From Owenia fusiformis (Eukaryota; Annelida; Polychaeta; Sabellida; Oweniidae): DNA of 64,000 nt. Numbering within the stretch: position 1 is the stretch's first letter; every line of letters starts with the position of its first letter. A program made the position numbers and the translations under genes. The stretch is taken from assembly GCA_903813345.2 (NCBI GenBank), contig CAIIXF020000010.1:11537181-11601180 (forward strand), given 5' to 3'. This document shows, one piece after another, positions 45,466 to 57,789 of this stretch. The notes under the pieces were generated by a model. The model was not told the DNA's origin. It made no database searches and saw only the letters and a list, made by a program, of their open reading frames with translations.

Positions 45466-47726
45466 ATGAAGGTCCGAATAAAAGGTACTTTTAACTGGTA
45501 TTAATGGAATTAACAACTTGTTTGTGGCAAAAAGTAATATTGCACACATTTATTTATGTATTAGATATAAATATGTAAATATCTATTGAATCTGTATCGT
45601 AAATAAGACCGTTCAATAATTATTTCTGTAAAAAAACATATTATCGCCCACGTCATTTACATTTTCAAGCTTTTTGATTGGCTTGAGGTTTCATGTAGGC
45701 CTATGTATAAAATGTGGGATTCATGCTCTAAAACCATAATTACAAGAAAGATGAAACTTTATTCTCCAGGTTGGACAGCTGTTGCAACATGGAGATGGGT
45801 CGCGAATGATGACAATTGTGGGATCTGCCGATTCGCCTTTGATGGGTGCTGTCCTGATTGTAGACTTCCTGGTGATGATTGCCCACTAGGTGAGATTTTA
45901 CTGGAAATTTTATATGAGTGATACAAGCCAAGGGCTTGCCATTGGCTTTCAATTAGCCTCATGAATTGAAAGCCCATCGGTCTACGAAAAAGAACTTACC
46001 GATGACCACCGACCAGTACCCTCAAAACAGTGTTAGAGAGGAAAGTGAATAATCATTTAGGCACACCATTAGAAAAACTATTTTTGCTTTTGTTGAATGT
46101 CGTATTAACAATTGAGAAACCAGACATTGCAGTAATTCATTGATAAAGACAACAATATTCTACAGACGGCAATGTTAATTAACTTTAAATGGTTAACATT
46201 AACAACATTTAATATGTTATATTTTTTGGAATAAAAATTTTAATAAAAAAACAACAACAAAAAACAACAACATTTAAGCCTTGCCTTTGTAAAGCTATTA
46301 TTGTCATCTTTATGTCAAACTGGTAGTATTATTTTAGAAATGATGACCAACAATATTATGTTTTCTTGTGACTCGTTACGAGTCTTGTAATTACTTGTAA
46401 TTTTCGAGCCTCGTAAGAGCTAGTTCAACAAGTTAAACCCAATACCACGGCATTCATCTGAGTGTTCTTTTTGCCGTGGTTGGGTTTAACTTCCGTGCTA
46501 TGCTTTCATTGGTTGCAAATTGTCACTATCAGTTATTAATAAAACGCCGAAGAATTCTATGCGCTGCCATAGGCCATCATTAAAATTTTTTGCATCAAGG
46601 GTCGAATAGGCACGGATGTTAAACCTAGGGCGGGCCACAAGAAATGTCAGATAAGAAATAAGGCCCAGACTAGGTTTAACTTGTTGAACTACGTAAGAGC
46701 TTGTGATTACAAAGCTCGTAATAGCTCGTAATTTTTGACCCCTGTACTTGACAGTATGGTGTCCTTAACGAGCCCTGTAATAAATCAAAATTTTCGCTCC
46801 CCGTACTTACTGGTGCCTGTTACGAGGCCCGTAATAGGCCGTAATTTTCGAGCCTTGTACTTGCCTGTGTGATGCCCGTAACAAGGCCCATAATGGCTTG
46901 TAAGTTTTGAGCACTGTACTTGCCCGTATGGGGCTTGTAACGAGGCTCGTAATTGCTCGTTTATTTTGATGAACACTTTTTGATTGATGAAATAAAATAC
47001 AACATACTTGAGAAATGACATTTCAATTATATCTAATTATGAATTAATATGTCTTCAATAAAGCTAGGAAACAAAATAAACAGGAGGGTAACCAATACGA
47101 GACACCATAGTTCTCTACAAGTGAAGTAAATGCATATAAAATTTTGCATATTTTGCGTGTGGTATTGGAATATGTCGAAATGTGATGTAAATAAATGTTA
47201 TCGTCATTGAATGTGTGAATTAAAACATCAATCTGACATGATTAAACATACATAGCATGTTCTGGATAGATGCAAATCATGTAGCATGACAGCAGTTATT
47301 TTTTTGTTCAGAGTTCGATAATGGGCCTCGTACAAGCTCGTGCGGGCCTCGAAATTACGAGCCTCATATGTGCTCGTACGGGCCTCGAAAACAACAATTA
47401 TGAGCATCGTACAAGCTTGCACAGGCCTCAAAAACGGGCTTCGTACAAGCCTGTAAAACCGCAATCCTGATTACACTTATTTTTCAAACCTGGTTAAAAC
47501 CTTAGGTGCCTTTCTTAAACGCATGGTGTAATTCCAGCAAATATTAACATTGGTTATTGTACAAACAGCAACATGTAAAATTTACATGTACATTTTATAT
47601 GTTATTTCAGTTTGGGGTCAGTGTTCACATTGTTTTCACATTCACTGTATCGTGAAATGGTTGAACTCGCAACAAGTGCACCAGCTATGTCCGATGTGCA
47701 GACAAGAATGGAAGTTTAAAGAATGA
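45466..47726 (+). CDS. ANAPC11: ANAPC11, RING-H2 subunit of the anaphase-promoting complex
   Basis: Three exons: 45466-45484, 45770-45889 and 47611-47726, phases 1 and 1, give 84 residues, the same length as human APC11. The first exon encodes only MKVRIK plus one base; joined to GWTAVATWRWVANDDNCGIC it matches the human N terminus. The RING-H2 ligands are all present: CGIC, CCPDC, C in GDDCPL, CSHCFHIHC and CPMCRQEW, ending KFKE. With APC2 it forms the catalytic core that binds the E2 and ubiquitinates cyclins and securin. Intron 2 (45890-47610) holds repeats. It is head-to-head with TAF1C and tandem with NEIL1. A possible poly(A) signal AATAAA is at 48232. Confidence 0.96.
45936..45981. repeat. 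Stem-loop of the GAAAGCCCAT family
   Basis: CATTGGCTTTCAATT and AATTGAAAGCCCATCGG face each other across an 8-base loop in ANAPC11 intron 2, just after exon 2. It is the same sequence theme as the perfect hairpin at 49483-49520. Confidence 0.6.
46370..47462. repeat. Degenerate TTACGAGGC/GTAATTTTCGAGCC repeats in ANAPC11 intron 2
   Basis: Units such as TCGTAATTTTTGACC, CGTAATTTTCGAGCCTTGTA and CTTGCCCGTATGGGGCTTGT repeat at 46370-46420 and 46690-46960. They reappear in reverse orientation (CCTCGAAATTACGAGCC, GCTCGTACGGGCC) at 47315-47460. The arrangement resembles an element whose long ends are made of degenerate tandem units. Confidence 0.6.
46421..46691. mobile_element. MITE with TAGTTCAACAAGTTAAACC ends and 9-bp TSD
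   Basis: A 9-bp direct repeat CGTAAGAGC (46412-46420 and 46692-46700) encloses a 271-bp element with perfect inverted ends TAGTTCAACAAGTTAAACC / GGTTTAACTTGTTGAACTA. A 9-bp target duplication is typical of Mutator-like (MULE) transposons. It is non-coding and inserted within the degenerate repeat array of ANAPC11 intron 2. Confidence 0.85.
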
Positions 47727-48953
47727 ACATCAAAGATGAGTTACATCAACAAAAGCATAGTGTATGTAGTGATATAACAAAGAACAGTAGGATAACAGTG
47801 ACAATGAACATTGACATTTTGCCTCAATTCAGGTTGTCAGGCAGTAATGAACGAGATACAGTAACAACCATATTAACGTATCACATTATAAATGTACATA
47901 TGTATATAATTATTAATACAATATGAATTATAATGTATATCTGTTGTAAGAGTGATTCATTTCTTTCATGCATCCTAAAAATATGCCAAATTTCAGAAAA
48001 ATTTAACATCCTAAACTGCTAATTATAAATGAATTCAAACTTGGATCATCAATAGGTTTTGATACAAATATTCTATTTTGCAATATAATTTTGAAAGAAA
48101 ATTCTTTCCACAATTGTGAATGAATTAACTTACATATGCAGGTACATATGCTCTTGTTATGCAGTCAAATTTTTATCAAACTTTATCAGAGAGTTTACAT
48201 GATCATGGATGATGATGCACATGCAGCCTTAGAATAAAAATAATGTTTGGAATCACTGGTGGATCCAGGGGGGTGGAGGATTTTGTAGGGCCTCATTTAG
48301 TTGACCTTTTGGGAATTACTTGGCCTTTTTGGGCCTTGTTTTTTAATTTCTAAGTGATCTAGGAATACATTACAATTAAAGGGTTGCCTTTCACTGGAAA
48401 GACTCGATTACAGCTACATGTATTGTTGACTGTAATGATTACTTCTATAATCATGTACTGTTGACTCATTTTTTTTTCTATTTATTTATTTAAATCATAT
48501 TAACATATTTACATAATAATGATAAAGACTCAGGGGGTGTATGACTTATCACAAGCTAGAACATTTTAAAATTGCATATCATTAACTGACATTAAGTTGT
48601 AATTCTCTATAAATTGTTTTAAATTTAGGTGCATATGCTCTTGAATTTACAATGTGTCATCAAAATTTAAATTCATGGAATCTAAATGTGACAAAATAAG
48701 CATATTCTTAGATAATCATCAGAATGGGTGAATAAATTGAACAGATATACACAAATGAAGAAGATAAAGCCAAAGCCAGTACTTTTACTTCGTGGATTCC
48801 CAAAATATCAAATGGAGTGCCAATTAGTTTGAAATACCGCCGCTTGGGGCGCTCAATTGTTTACTTCCGGTTTATGTACATGTGAAAGTTACATAAATCT
48901 GACAAAATTGCTTCGCTGTTTACATCAAAACTTGATACTCTGAGTCGTGCAAA
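47727..48953. other. Intergenic region between ANAPC11 and NEIL1
   Basis: This holds the ANAPC11 3' UTR, with a candidate poly(A) signal AATAAA near 48232, a fragment resembling a MITE end (GGTGGATCCAGGGGGG near 48262) and AT-rich sequence. The last 130 bases before NEIL1 include an ETS-type motif. No further gene seen. Confidence 0.6.
48863..48870 (-). promoter_or_regulatory. NEIL1: ETS-type motif in the NEIL1 promoter region
   Basis: ACTTCCGG (CCGGAAGT on the other strand) is the classic ETS/GABP core found in TATA-less housekeeping promoters. It lies 83 bases upstream of the NEIL1 start codon, in a slightly GC-richer stretch (CGCCGCTTGGGGCGC just before it). Assigned from motif and position only. 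Confidence 0.4.
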
Positions 48954-51900
48954 ATGCCAGAGGGTCCAGAATTACACATGGCAAGCCGGTTTGTTAACCA
49001 CGTGTGCTCTGATCGAATGTTCTCTGGCGCAATTTTCAAGTCTGAAGTGAGCCACAAAAATCCTGAAATTCCATGGAATGAAAAAAGTTACACAATTTCT
49101 GCCACTTCAAGAGGAAAAGAAGTCAAGTTAACACTACATACCATGGACAACAAAACAACAAAGACCTCAAAACCACCAAAAATCCCCAAATCTATGGATA
49201 TTATATTTAGATTTGGAATGTCAGGAAAGTTCCAATTTACTTCTGACTCTCCAAAGGACATTCACAAACATGCTCATCTTCAATTCTTCACAGATGGTTC
49301 TCCAAAGAAGGTGCTCAGTTTTGTTGATGTTAGGAGATTTGGTAAATGGGAAGTGAATGGTGACTGGGGCAAACAAAGAGGCCCATGTGTATTGTTTGAA
49401 TATGATGCGTTCAGGTAAATATCAGAATATAACCATATAGTTCTGTGCACGCAGCGTCTTTATTAATAAATCTGATAGTCTTACCATGGGCTTTCAACTA
49501 GATAGTTGAAAGCCCATGGTCTTACTGAGAGCCGGGTGTCCCACTGTACCTACTCTTGTCTTAACAAACAAACTATCACGAGACACCATTGGAACAAAAA
49601 GTAATGCTTTGCTCCCACAGTCACAACACCAATACTTTATAGAAAATGGAAGTGCACATGATGTCGATTCAAGCCCATGATAAAAATCATAGGCAATAAC
49701 CAGGTGTCCGGTTGATACATACCTGTACATGTAGCTTATTCATTATATTATTTAGGAAGAATGTACTTGACAATCTGAGTACAGCTGCATTTGACCGTCC
49801 TATATGTGAGGCAATGTTAAACCAGAAGTTCTTCAATGGCATTGGTAACTACTTGAGAGCAGAGATACTTTACAGGTAATTAGATTCTGAACTGTGAACA
49901 GACTTCAGTTCAAGTTAAAACTAGATGTTGTCGAGATACCAATCTGAGCTTCATTCTTTAAAGATGCAAAAAGCAACCAATTCTCAATTTTATCAATCTA
50001 TAAACCATTCTTCATTCCCCTGTTTGAAGCTCCAGGATATATCAATTTGCCTCAACAGACAGTACTAGTATATGTACATTTATCCCATAGTTGAGGTCAA
50101 GTCTGTAGAATTACACATAGGCCTATATATATTTGTGATATTTTGCAAATGGGTTGAAAAAAGTAATATCTGTGGAATACGGAGAATATTCCACAGATAT
50201 CCCTCAAAATCATAGGATCCGATATCCTATACTTATATTCATGAAATGTATTTTTATATTTTAGACTACATATTCCTCCATTTGTTTGTGCTAGAGATGT
50301 CTTGGAACCTCTGAAGCTACAGGGGGATACAAAAGTCAAATCTGAAACCCCTGATCTGTTGGCCATGTGTAATATTGTTCCACTTGAAGTTGTTAACCTT
50401 GGTAAGTCATGATGTTATTTCTGATTCATTAAAATGTGAGAACTCTGAATAAGGAATGAGGAAACAGAGGTGAAATTAGGAGGTAAATAATATGGACTTT
50501 TATTTCTATAAACAAGAACCAAGGAGGATGGCTCCCATGGGTTCAAACTCAATATTTGACATTGACCTTGATCAACAAAATTATTTTCTGACTTGATAAG
50601 CCCACGGACTATAAATTCATAATCAGTGATCCAAAAGATTTGAACGAATATCTTGATCTCTTCTTTTGTGTTTTGAATATTTTTGAGAAATATATGTAAG
50701 ACCAAAATCAAATTCTAAAGTGAAAAATTGGCAGCTGTTTGATTTTGAATTTTATAACCACGACATGACTCTATATATGGCAGAATATTGTGTTGGCACC
50801 TGGAAGCCAATCCTCCTTGCATGGTCAAAAACAATAAAGAACAGTTTGATAGTACCATGTTAGTATATACAACAGTTTATACCTAGGCCCATAGATCATA
50901 CAAATGCTGTTCCCATGTGCTCTTAAACAATTTGAGTTCAGGAGTTTAGCCTTACTAAATGACATTTGATGTTCCAGGGGGCAAGGGTTATGACCCAGAA
51001 GGTGGAGCAGAGCAGTACTCTGAATTTTCCCAATGGCTACAATGCTACTACCAGCCAGGAATGTCAAACATTGCTGACCATAACAAACGTACAATGTGGT
51101 TCAGTGGCCCACCAGGTCCTATGATACCTAAAGGTAAAATTATTATCTAAGCATATTGGAGATTGGAAATTATACTTAACAAAACTCATGGAGTGTATTA
51201 TGAGTAAATTGTTTTAATTTCAGCACACTTTAATTAAATAATTCATGTATTTTGTATAAGCTCTAAAATTTAAATCTCAGTCAATAAATTGATACCGTAG
51301 TTAACATTTTTATCCAATGATATTTCAACTTTTCAAGTGATTTTTATGAAAATCCACTGAATGACACATTAGCCATGTTGGGCCACTAAAAATATGTTCT
51401 TGAATAAAACACTTTAATTGTTCAAAAATATAAAGTGTGTATAATGTTTTAGATGCTAAAACAAGAGCTACAAAGAAAAGACAGAAAAAGAACAAAGTCT
51501 CCGAAGTAAGTATCCAGGTGAGTATAGCTTTAACCTGAATTTATATTTGATGAGGTTATCATAACATATTAAGCATTAAGCATTTCCCAAGGATTGTGAA
51601 ATATTTATTTATATATATTTATTGCAACTCCAGATTTTCACACTACTTGGATATATTGCTGTGGGCCAACTGTTCTAAAAGACAACTGATCAAATAAATA
51701 TAGCAAAATGATCTATAAATAAAATCAAGATTCTTAAATATTGTGCAAATTAATTGATTACATCTCAACTCCTGCAGTGGGGGGAGTTACAAAGATGCCA
51801 TGTTATAAGATAACATTATACATTGTCAAAAACATTGTCAAAAATGACTTTTAGTCCAATATTTAAAATATATTCACGATTAAACTGTCTAACATTAGCA

Positions 51901-52465
51901 AGAGTTAAGAGTACCCAGCTCATTTAAAATGTCTCTGACTTGTATTCTATCTGTTTTGGCAATGACAATTATCAAAACATATTGATTTGAATTAGGTATT
52001 TGGCAATTCAATTTCAACCTCAGAATTGACAAAGTGGATTATGTTAGTTTTTTAAATTGTTTCTCAAAGTCATGCACATTAGGTCATTTTTAGAAAAACA
52101 CAAAAACAAAAAACACCAATTATTGCATATTAAAACAATCTGATCTCAATCAAAGTATTGTTACATATTGTAATTATCATGGTTAAATTATTCTGGAAAT
52201 GAAATTAAAATGCTCAGAGTTTTACAAGAACAGTATGGATTTTCAGGAAGAAGAAGAAGAATCTCCAATTAAGTCTAAGAGCCAAAACAAGAGAGTAAAG
52301 AAGGAAGAAGTTGACACAAACTCAAAGGTCACAAGAAAAACAAAGGCTGCCTCTAAACGCAGATCCACTTCATCAGGTCCAACTCCAGCTAAAAATAAAA
52401 AGACACAAAAAGAAGAAAATGGACCAGGAAATGTACGAAGAAGTCGGAGACTGAAAACAAAATGA
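48954..52465 (+). CDS. NEIL1: NEIL1, Nei-like DNA glycosylase/AP lyase
   Basis: Six exons: 48954-49414, 49756-49875, 50265-50401, 50978-51133, 51453-51517, 52247-52465; phases agree and give 385 residues (human 390). It starts MPEGPELHMASRFVN: after Met removal Pro2 is the Schiff-base nucleophile and Glu3 the acid. The beta-strand lysine is in ATSRGKEVKL; FRFGMSGKFQF, FVDVRRFGKWE, NQKFFNGIGNYLRAEILYR (H2TH region) and the zincless finger with KRTMWFSGPPGPMIPKG follow. The basic, intrinsically disordered tail (KTKAASKRRSTSSGP) matches the vertebrate layout. Known role: excises oxidised pyrimidines and ring-opened purines in nuclear base-excision repair. Exon 5 has two in-frame donors (after 51505 or 51517). 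Candidate poly(A) signal at 53157-53162. Confidence 0.96.
49483..49520. repeat. Perfect 18-bp hairpin in NEIL1 intron 1
   Basis: ACCATGGGCTTTCAACTA, a two-base loop and TAGTTGAAAGCCCATGGT form a perfect inverted repeat. Related CCATGGG...CCCATGG pairs occur at 7778-7800, 10312-10350, 10733-10760 and 45936-45981, so this is a dispersed short palindromic family. Confidence 0.85.
50166..50200. repeat. 14-bp stem hairpin in NEIL1 intron 2
   Basis: ATATCTGTGGAATA and TATTCCACAGATAT are perfectly complementary around the loop CGGAGAA, 65 bases upstream of the third exon. Confidence 0.8.
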
Positions 52466-53156
52466 TAGCTCATCAAGGAATACCAAATCTACCTCGATCT
52501 GGACAATATACTAATGTATACATGTAGTATATGCTTATCCTGGACTTGGATAATGTCAAATTAGATAGGCAAGATGTAGTTCAGTAGTTATCGGTCTTTT
52601 TTAGTGACATGAGGCGAAGGGCAGCTGTCAACAATTCAGAATCTGACAATGTATACTCCAAGTTATGGGTGTAGCATTAGGCATGCGACCCATTTTTCAA
52701 GCTATAATAGCCTAATTGTGAAATTAAGTTTAAAAGTTGTAATACACCTCCTTTAGCATGTTTAGGCTCATGCAATTTGCCTCAACTTCTTTTAGATCCT
52801 GGTTACCTCCCTGCAAGTAGACCTAAGGATAGTCATTTTCTTCAACTTATAAAAGACAGTAAACTTACTCAACTGAAATGGTGTGGAAAGAATTCTAAGA
52901 AAGGTTCAGGGAAATTTAAAAAATCATCAGATTCATGCAGTCAGTGAGACATGCATCTTTTAGTATGTTTACTAGTTAGGCTAGAATGTAGAATATCAAA
53001 GTATAACTTGTCGTAGTTGTATGTCAAGTTTTACAAATGCATTGATATTTGCTGATTGTAAGGTTTATACTGTAATACTTTTCTAAAAGCAAACTCTGAA
53101 CAAAATATGTCCCAACTCTGTTCCTAAAATGTGTGAACTGTGTTCACCAAAACTTC

Positions 53157-53162
53157 AATAAA
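53157..53162 (+). promoter_or_regulatory. NEIL1: Candidate NEIL1 polyadenylation signal
   Basis: AATAAA about 690 bases after the NEIL1 stop codon, followed within 40 bases by a T-rich stretch. It is a plausible 3' end; other A-rich signals farther on cannot be excluded. Confidence 0.45.
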
Positions 53163-54474
53163 ATTCAGAAAAGGTGTAACAATTCAAATTTATTTTGTAA
53201 AATTGAAATATGTTAATGGAAATTATTGTTTACCAACTACAAGTGAATAAATGACCTTTTAAATATTGATAATGTTAATTGATAATGATAAGTTTTGCTA
53301 TTGACATATAGTTAATTTTTAACATCTCTTTATTATTTTTCTGGTCGAGAGATAAAAATTGTGCCAAATCTATCACAAAATACAGTAAACGCCACAATAT
53401 CTATTACAAATAACAGATGTAACAGATGAGAGAAAAAATGTTGTAGCAACATATGAACGAATGAGCTTCTACCATCAATATTTTGAAAATGTTTTATTCC
53501 ATCATGATCGAAGTACCAAAATATTACCAGTAATGATACTTCAGTAGACTGTAATTGTGTCATTATTGAAAAACTGCACAATTATAAAATAGATGGGAGT
53601 AAACATTAACCAACTTTTTTTGCTCTTGTTATATTAATGACAAGTGACCCATGGTAAGGAAAAGTCAGCCATTTTTGAATTTAAGTATAGAATACTAACC
53701 AAGCATATACAATCTTCAAACCCTGCTCATAGCTTTTGGTGGTGACATAAAAAAGTTATTGTGGTATATTGAAGGAATCTATTAATAAATACTTAAATGT
53801 CAAACAGAATCTGTATGTAAAAGTTGAAAGTAACATCTCCTAAAATAATGTAATGATGACGTCACACTCGTATGTTTAAAGAATTTCTTGTGTCAAACAT
53901 TTATGCTCAACATTTTGGAAAAAGACGGAAAATGTGTTATTGCCATTGTTATCTAACTTCTTGGTGATTTTATTTAACTTGTATTTTAAGGGAATGCAAC
54001 AAAAGCCTGTCTGCTACTGGATTAATCTAGTATTTTATGGCCAACTCATTTAAACATGTAACCCATAAAATGGTAGGTTAATCTGGTAGCTGACAGGCGT
54101 TAGTTGCATTCACGAATATTTTCCAATATCAAATATAAGACATTTGATTTAGTAGTGAACAGTTACTAATAAAAAGTTCTGTTGATCATAAATACTACCA
54201 TTACTAAGATGAACAAAATGCATTTGATGGAAATTGAATGCATCTATATTCATCATGATATATGAACACCAGCTTGATTTATTGGACCCATCCAATGTTT
54301 TGCCTACCAGCAATGGAAAAAGTATGATTACAGTAATAGATTTTGATATTAGAAGTCTATTTCATCTAATTTAGAATGAGACACCTATCACAGGAAAATT
54401 CATTATGCATATAATTATTACATTTTGATGATTATATTGGCTCTTGATGAATTTATCATTTGCCTTTTACAAAA

Positions 54475-54612
54475 ATTAACATGACAAAATGTCACCATCA
54501 GTTATTGGAAGTTGTTAGAATTTGTAACATGCGCTGAACCCTAAATGCTGAACACTATGAACAAAAAAGTTGGAGACTAAAAATATGTCACCACTTCTGA
54601 TGATGACATGAT
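54475..54612 (+). mobile_element. TGTCACC-family MITE, copy D
   Basis: AACATGACAAAATGTCACCA at the left, AACAAAAAAGTTGGAGACTA inside, and TGATGATGACAT at the right. It is the same family as 34741, 35611 and 38631. Confidence 0.7.
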
Positions 54613-54842
54613 TAAATACCACTAGGTGGGACTTCTTCACACCAGCCCTTGGCGCAGAATTTCATTCTGTGTTTTCATAACTTTCCCAAATTCAGGGTTA
54701 TCTTTATCAATAAGTCTATTATCAAAGTGTGCAGTCTCTGTACACTTAGCTACAAATGCGTGGCAACGTGAGGTTCCCTTTCAGATCACATGTAGTCGAT
54801 GTAGATGCTTAGTCGATATGCTAGACAATCCATGATTTGTTA

Positions 54843-54964
54843 TGTCATCACAAGAAGTTGTGACATATTGTTAATCTTCCAACTTTTTTGTAGATGGTGT
54901 TTGGTAGTCAATCTGTGTAACAAATGGCAGGTGGTGACATTTTTCATGTAATCATCCCTTGTTT
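54843..54964 (-). mobile_element. TGTCACC-family MITE, copy E, inverted
   Basis: TGTCATCACAAGAAGTTGTG at the left, CCAACTTTTTTGTAGATGGT inside, GGCAGGTGGTGACATTTTTC at the right: the reverse orientation of the family. It faces copy D across about 230 bp. Confidence 0.7.
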
Positions 54965-55618
54965 TTATATTGTTGTGTTTTGAGGAACAAAATAAACATT
55001 AACAGTAAGCATAAACAGTCTTTGACACAGTTTTCACAGGTGATTTCAGGTTGCCTAATCTATGGAGGGGGTGTATAACCATTTGTGTTCAACTCTAGCC
55101 ACCTCTTAATTAAATTAACACTGGAAACCAAAATATATATTTCATTTTTAATGATGGTTGTTATCTTTTAAGGTGAAGTTTATTACAAAAATCTGAGCTA
55201 CCATAATAAGCTGATTAGATTTTTTAGATTATAATGGTCCATTTATCATTAACATCAAGCAGTGTATGTATGACATATTTCTATACTAGGCTAATTATAT
55301 AGGTCATCCATCCTATATTTGATATGAAAGCATACCCGCATATAGCCATTGTGTGTGATATAGGTTGGATCCCCATAAAATACTAGTCTGGTCTAAAAAT
55401 GTACATTTGATAATATTTTTACATAACATTTAAGAAATCAACATCTCTCAATGCCGCACTGTATTATCATGTTTAGACAAAAAGTGGATTGAGTAAAGAT
55501 AACCACTGGTACTGAGCAACTATCTAAGGCATTCTGATACAGCTCAAGTGCAGCCTTGAAAATATTATCTAAAATCTTGCTCGATTATTTCCAATATGCA
55601 TGTATAAAGTTTTTAGCA

Positions 55619-56240
55619 TGGGCTGGTAAGTGGTAAGTAAGATATTAATTGTTAAAGTTGATAGATTTAGCTAAAGTTGATATTCGATATACAGCTGATA
55701 GATACTGAGTTTTCCTGGGATGGAAATACTTGGTAAAAATTAGGCCACTGGGTGTTTTCAAGAGAATCTCAAAAGCTATTTTTAAGTGCTCGGCATTCTA
55801 CACAAAGGCCTCCTTTGAACAAGCTTCATTGCAGTAAAAATTATGGCATTCTCATATAATATTAAACAAACATTTTATCAAAACATTTGATCAATACATT
55901 CTCATATACAAGTTTATCAAAGTTAAAAAAAATGGGCTGGTAAGTGGTAAGTAAGATATTAATTGTTAAAGTTGATAGATTTAGCTAAAGTTGATATTTG
56001 ATATACAGCTGATAGATACTGAGTTTTCCTGGGATGGAAATACTTGGTAAAAATTAGGCCACTGGGTGTTTTCAAGAGAATCTCAAAAGCTATTTTTAAG
56101 TGCTCGGCATTCTACACAAAGGCCTCCTTTGAACAAGCTTCATTGCAGTAAAAATTATGGCATTCTCATATAATATTAAACAAACATTTTATCAAAACAT
56201 TTGATCAATACATTCTCATATACAAGTTTATCAAAGTTAA
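55619..56240. repeat. Recent 314-bp tandem duplication
   Basis: The segment starting ATGGGCTGGTAAGTGGTAAG at 55619 is repeated from 55933, offset 314 bp, to about 56240. I noted one substitution (ATTCGATATA versus ATTTGATATA) besides the junction A-run. The near-identity implies a recent event or an assembly artefact. Confidence 0.92.
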
Positions 56241-57789
56241 AATCAAAACATAAAACATCAAATTCTATTGTTTATTAAATATATACATCATTTTATTTAC
56301 ATTCACCTAACATATTGCACAGTAGATTTGTTGATAAATTCACATACTACAATGTATAATGACACAGTCATAGTTTCAGGAAAATGGGTAATGTGTAAAA
56401 GGACAATTAATACTGATGAAAGTGAAATGATGATAGTGAAACATATCTTTACAACAGGCCATTTTCCTTTTGTCCTTCATTTCAATCTAAGCCAGAATCT
56501 TGAATGTCCTTGAGTACATCATTGCAAATTATTTAACTTTCCATAAAAATGTTTCACAATATCCATGATTTAATATACAGACCATTTAACAAAAAGAATT
56601 AACGATAAAAAAAAACTTATGCCAGCAAGGACAAATTATATATCTATAGCCAGAAGGGGGTCAAGTCAAATATGAATGTGTTATTTAATATGAAACTAAA
56701 TTCCATCAAAAGGACTGAAATGCCAAAATTATTGAATGTTAAAAATGTATCTTCAAGGCTTGTTAAGATTCAATACATACAGGGCCTACATGTACATCAA
56801 AATTGTTTCTCAATGAATAAAATATTGTATTTTTACCTGGCCCCTTATGCTCGTATTATGAAACAGTTTTTCAAAAGGTTATTAATAAAAGCACATTGGC
56901 GCTGTAATGAACGCTAATAAATAGGTACACATTGCAAATGTCTTTGTCAGCACATTAAGAGGCCAGGAAAACCTGAAGATAAATAGGGATTAATCACACT
57001 TCATTACATATTTATGTTACAAGCCTCTGCACTTATGTTCTTTCAAGTGACAATTAGTGTTGCATGTAAAACAGAATGTTGAATATTCAAAAATGCGAAT
57101 AATGCTTTGTTTGTCACATTCTCATTTCTTTAAAGATAGTCATTACAAAAGTCATTATCACACATATGATATAAGGGATGGCGTCAAAAAGTCAATGCGG
57201 TGAAATTGCAAAGTTAGTTTCACAAGGTGAAGGGGAGATGATGAAAAAAGTTGATTTAAAAAAGTTTAATGAAAGCAAAATGAAAATTCTCAAATTTCGT
57301 AATATGAGGGAGGGGATTAAATCATAATAATAAAATTGTCAACATCTTGACACCATCCCTAAATGTCAAACATTCAATATGGAATAATAAGGTAAAATGT
57401 CACCCCCTAATGAACACCTTGTGCAAGCAGCAATTTAATTGGTGCATTAACCTTTTCAGTTGAACAATTTGTGTTATTAAGCCGCTCACATTACTCTGGT
57501 TTCCCTTAGTCTAGCTACAAGCCTTTGTGATCCCAACTACACCTTTCACTACAAGTGGCGGTGAAGAAGATAAGTGGGGTCCTGACACTTGAATATAGAA
57601 CTGACTGTCAAGCATATTATTTATCATTGGTCAAATCAAGGTCACATGACATGGTCACCAATCAAGCATATTGGATGTGACAAACTCTATCATCTTGATA
57701 TAATGAGTTATTTCTATATAGATTTTGTCATCCATGGAGGAATGTAAAATGTATTATCAACCACACGTAGCACTGTCACTATTCTGAAT

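Noticed and set aside
45751-45769. ATG just before ANAPC11 exon 2 (MKLYSPGW...)
   Set aside because: TTATTCTCCAG just there is a good acceptor, and the upstream mini-exon MKVRIK gives an 84-residue protein matching the conserved N terminus.
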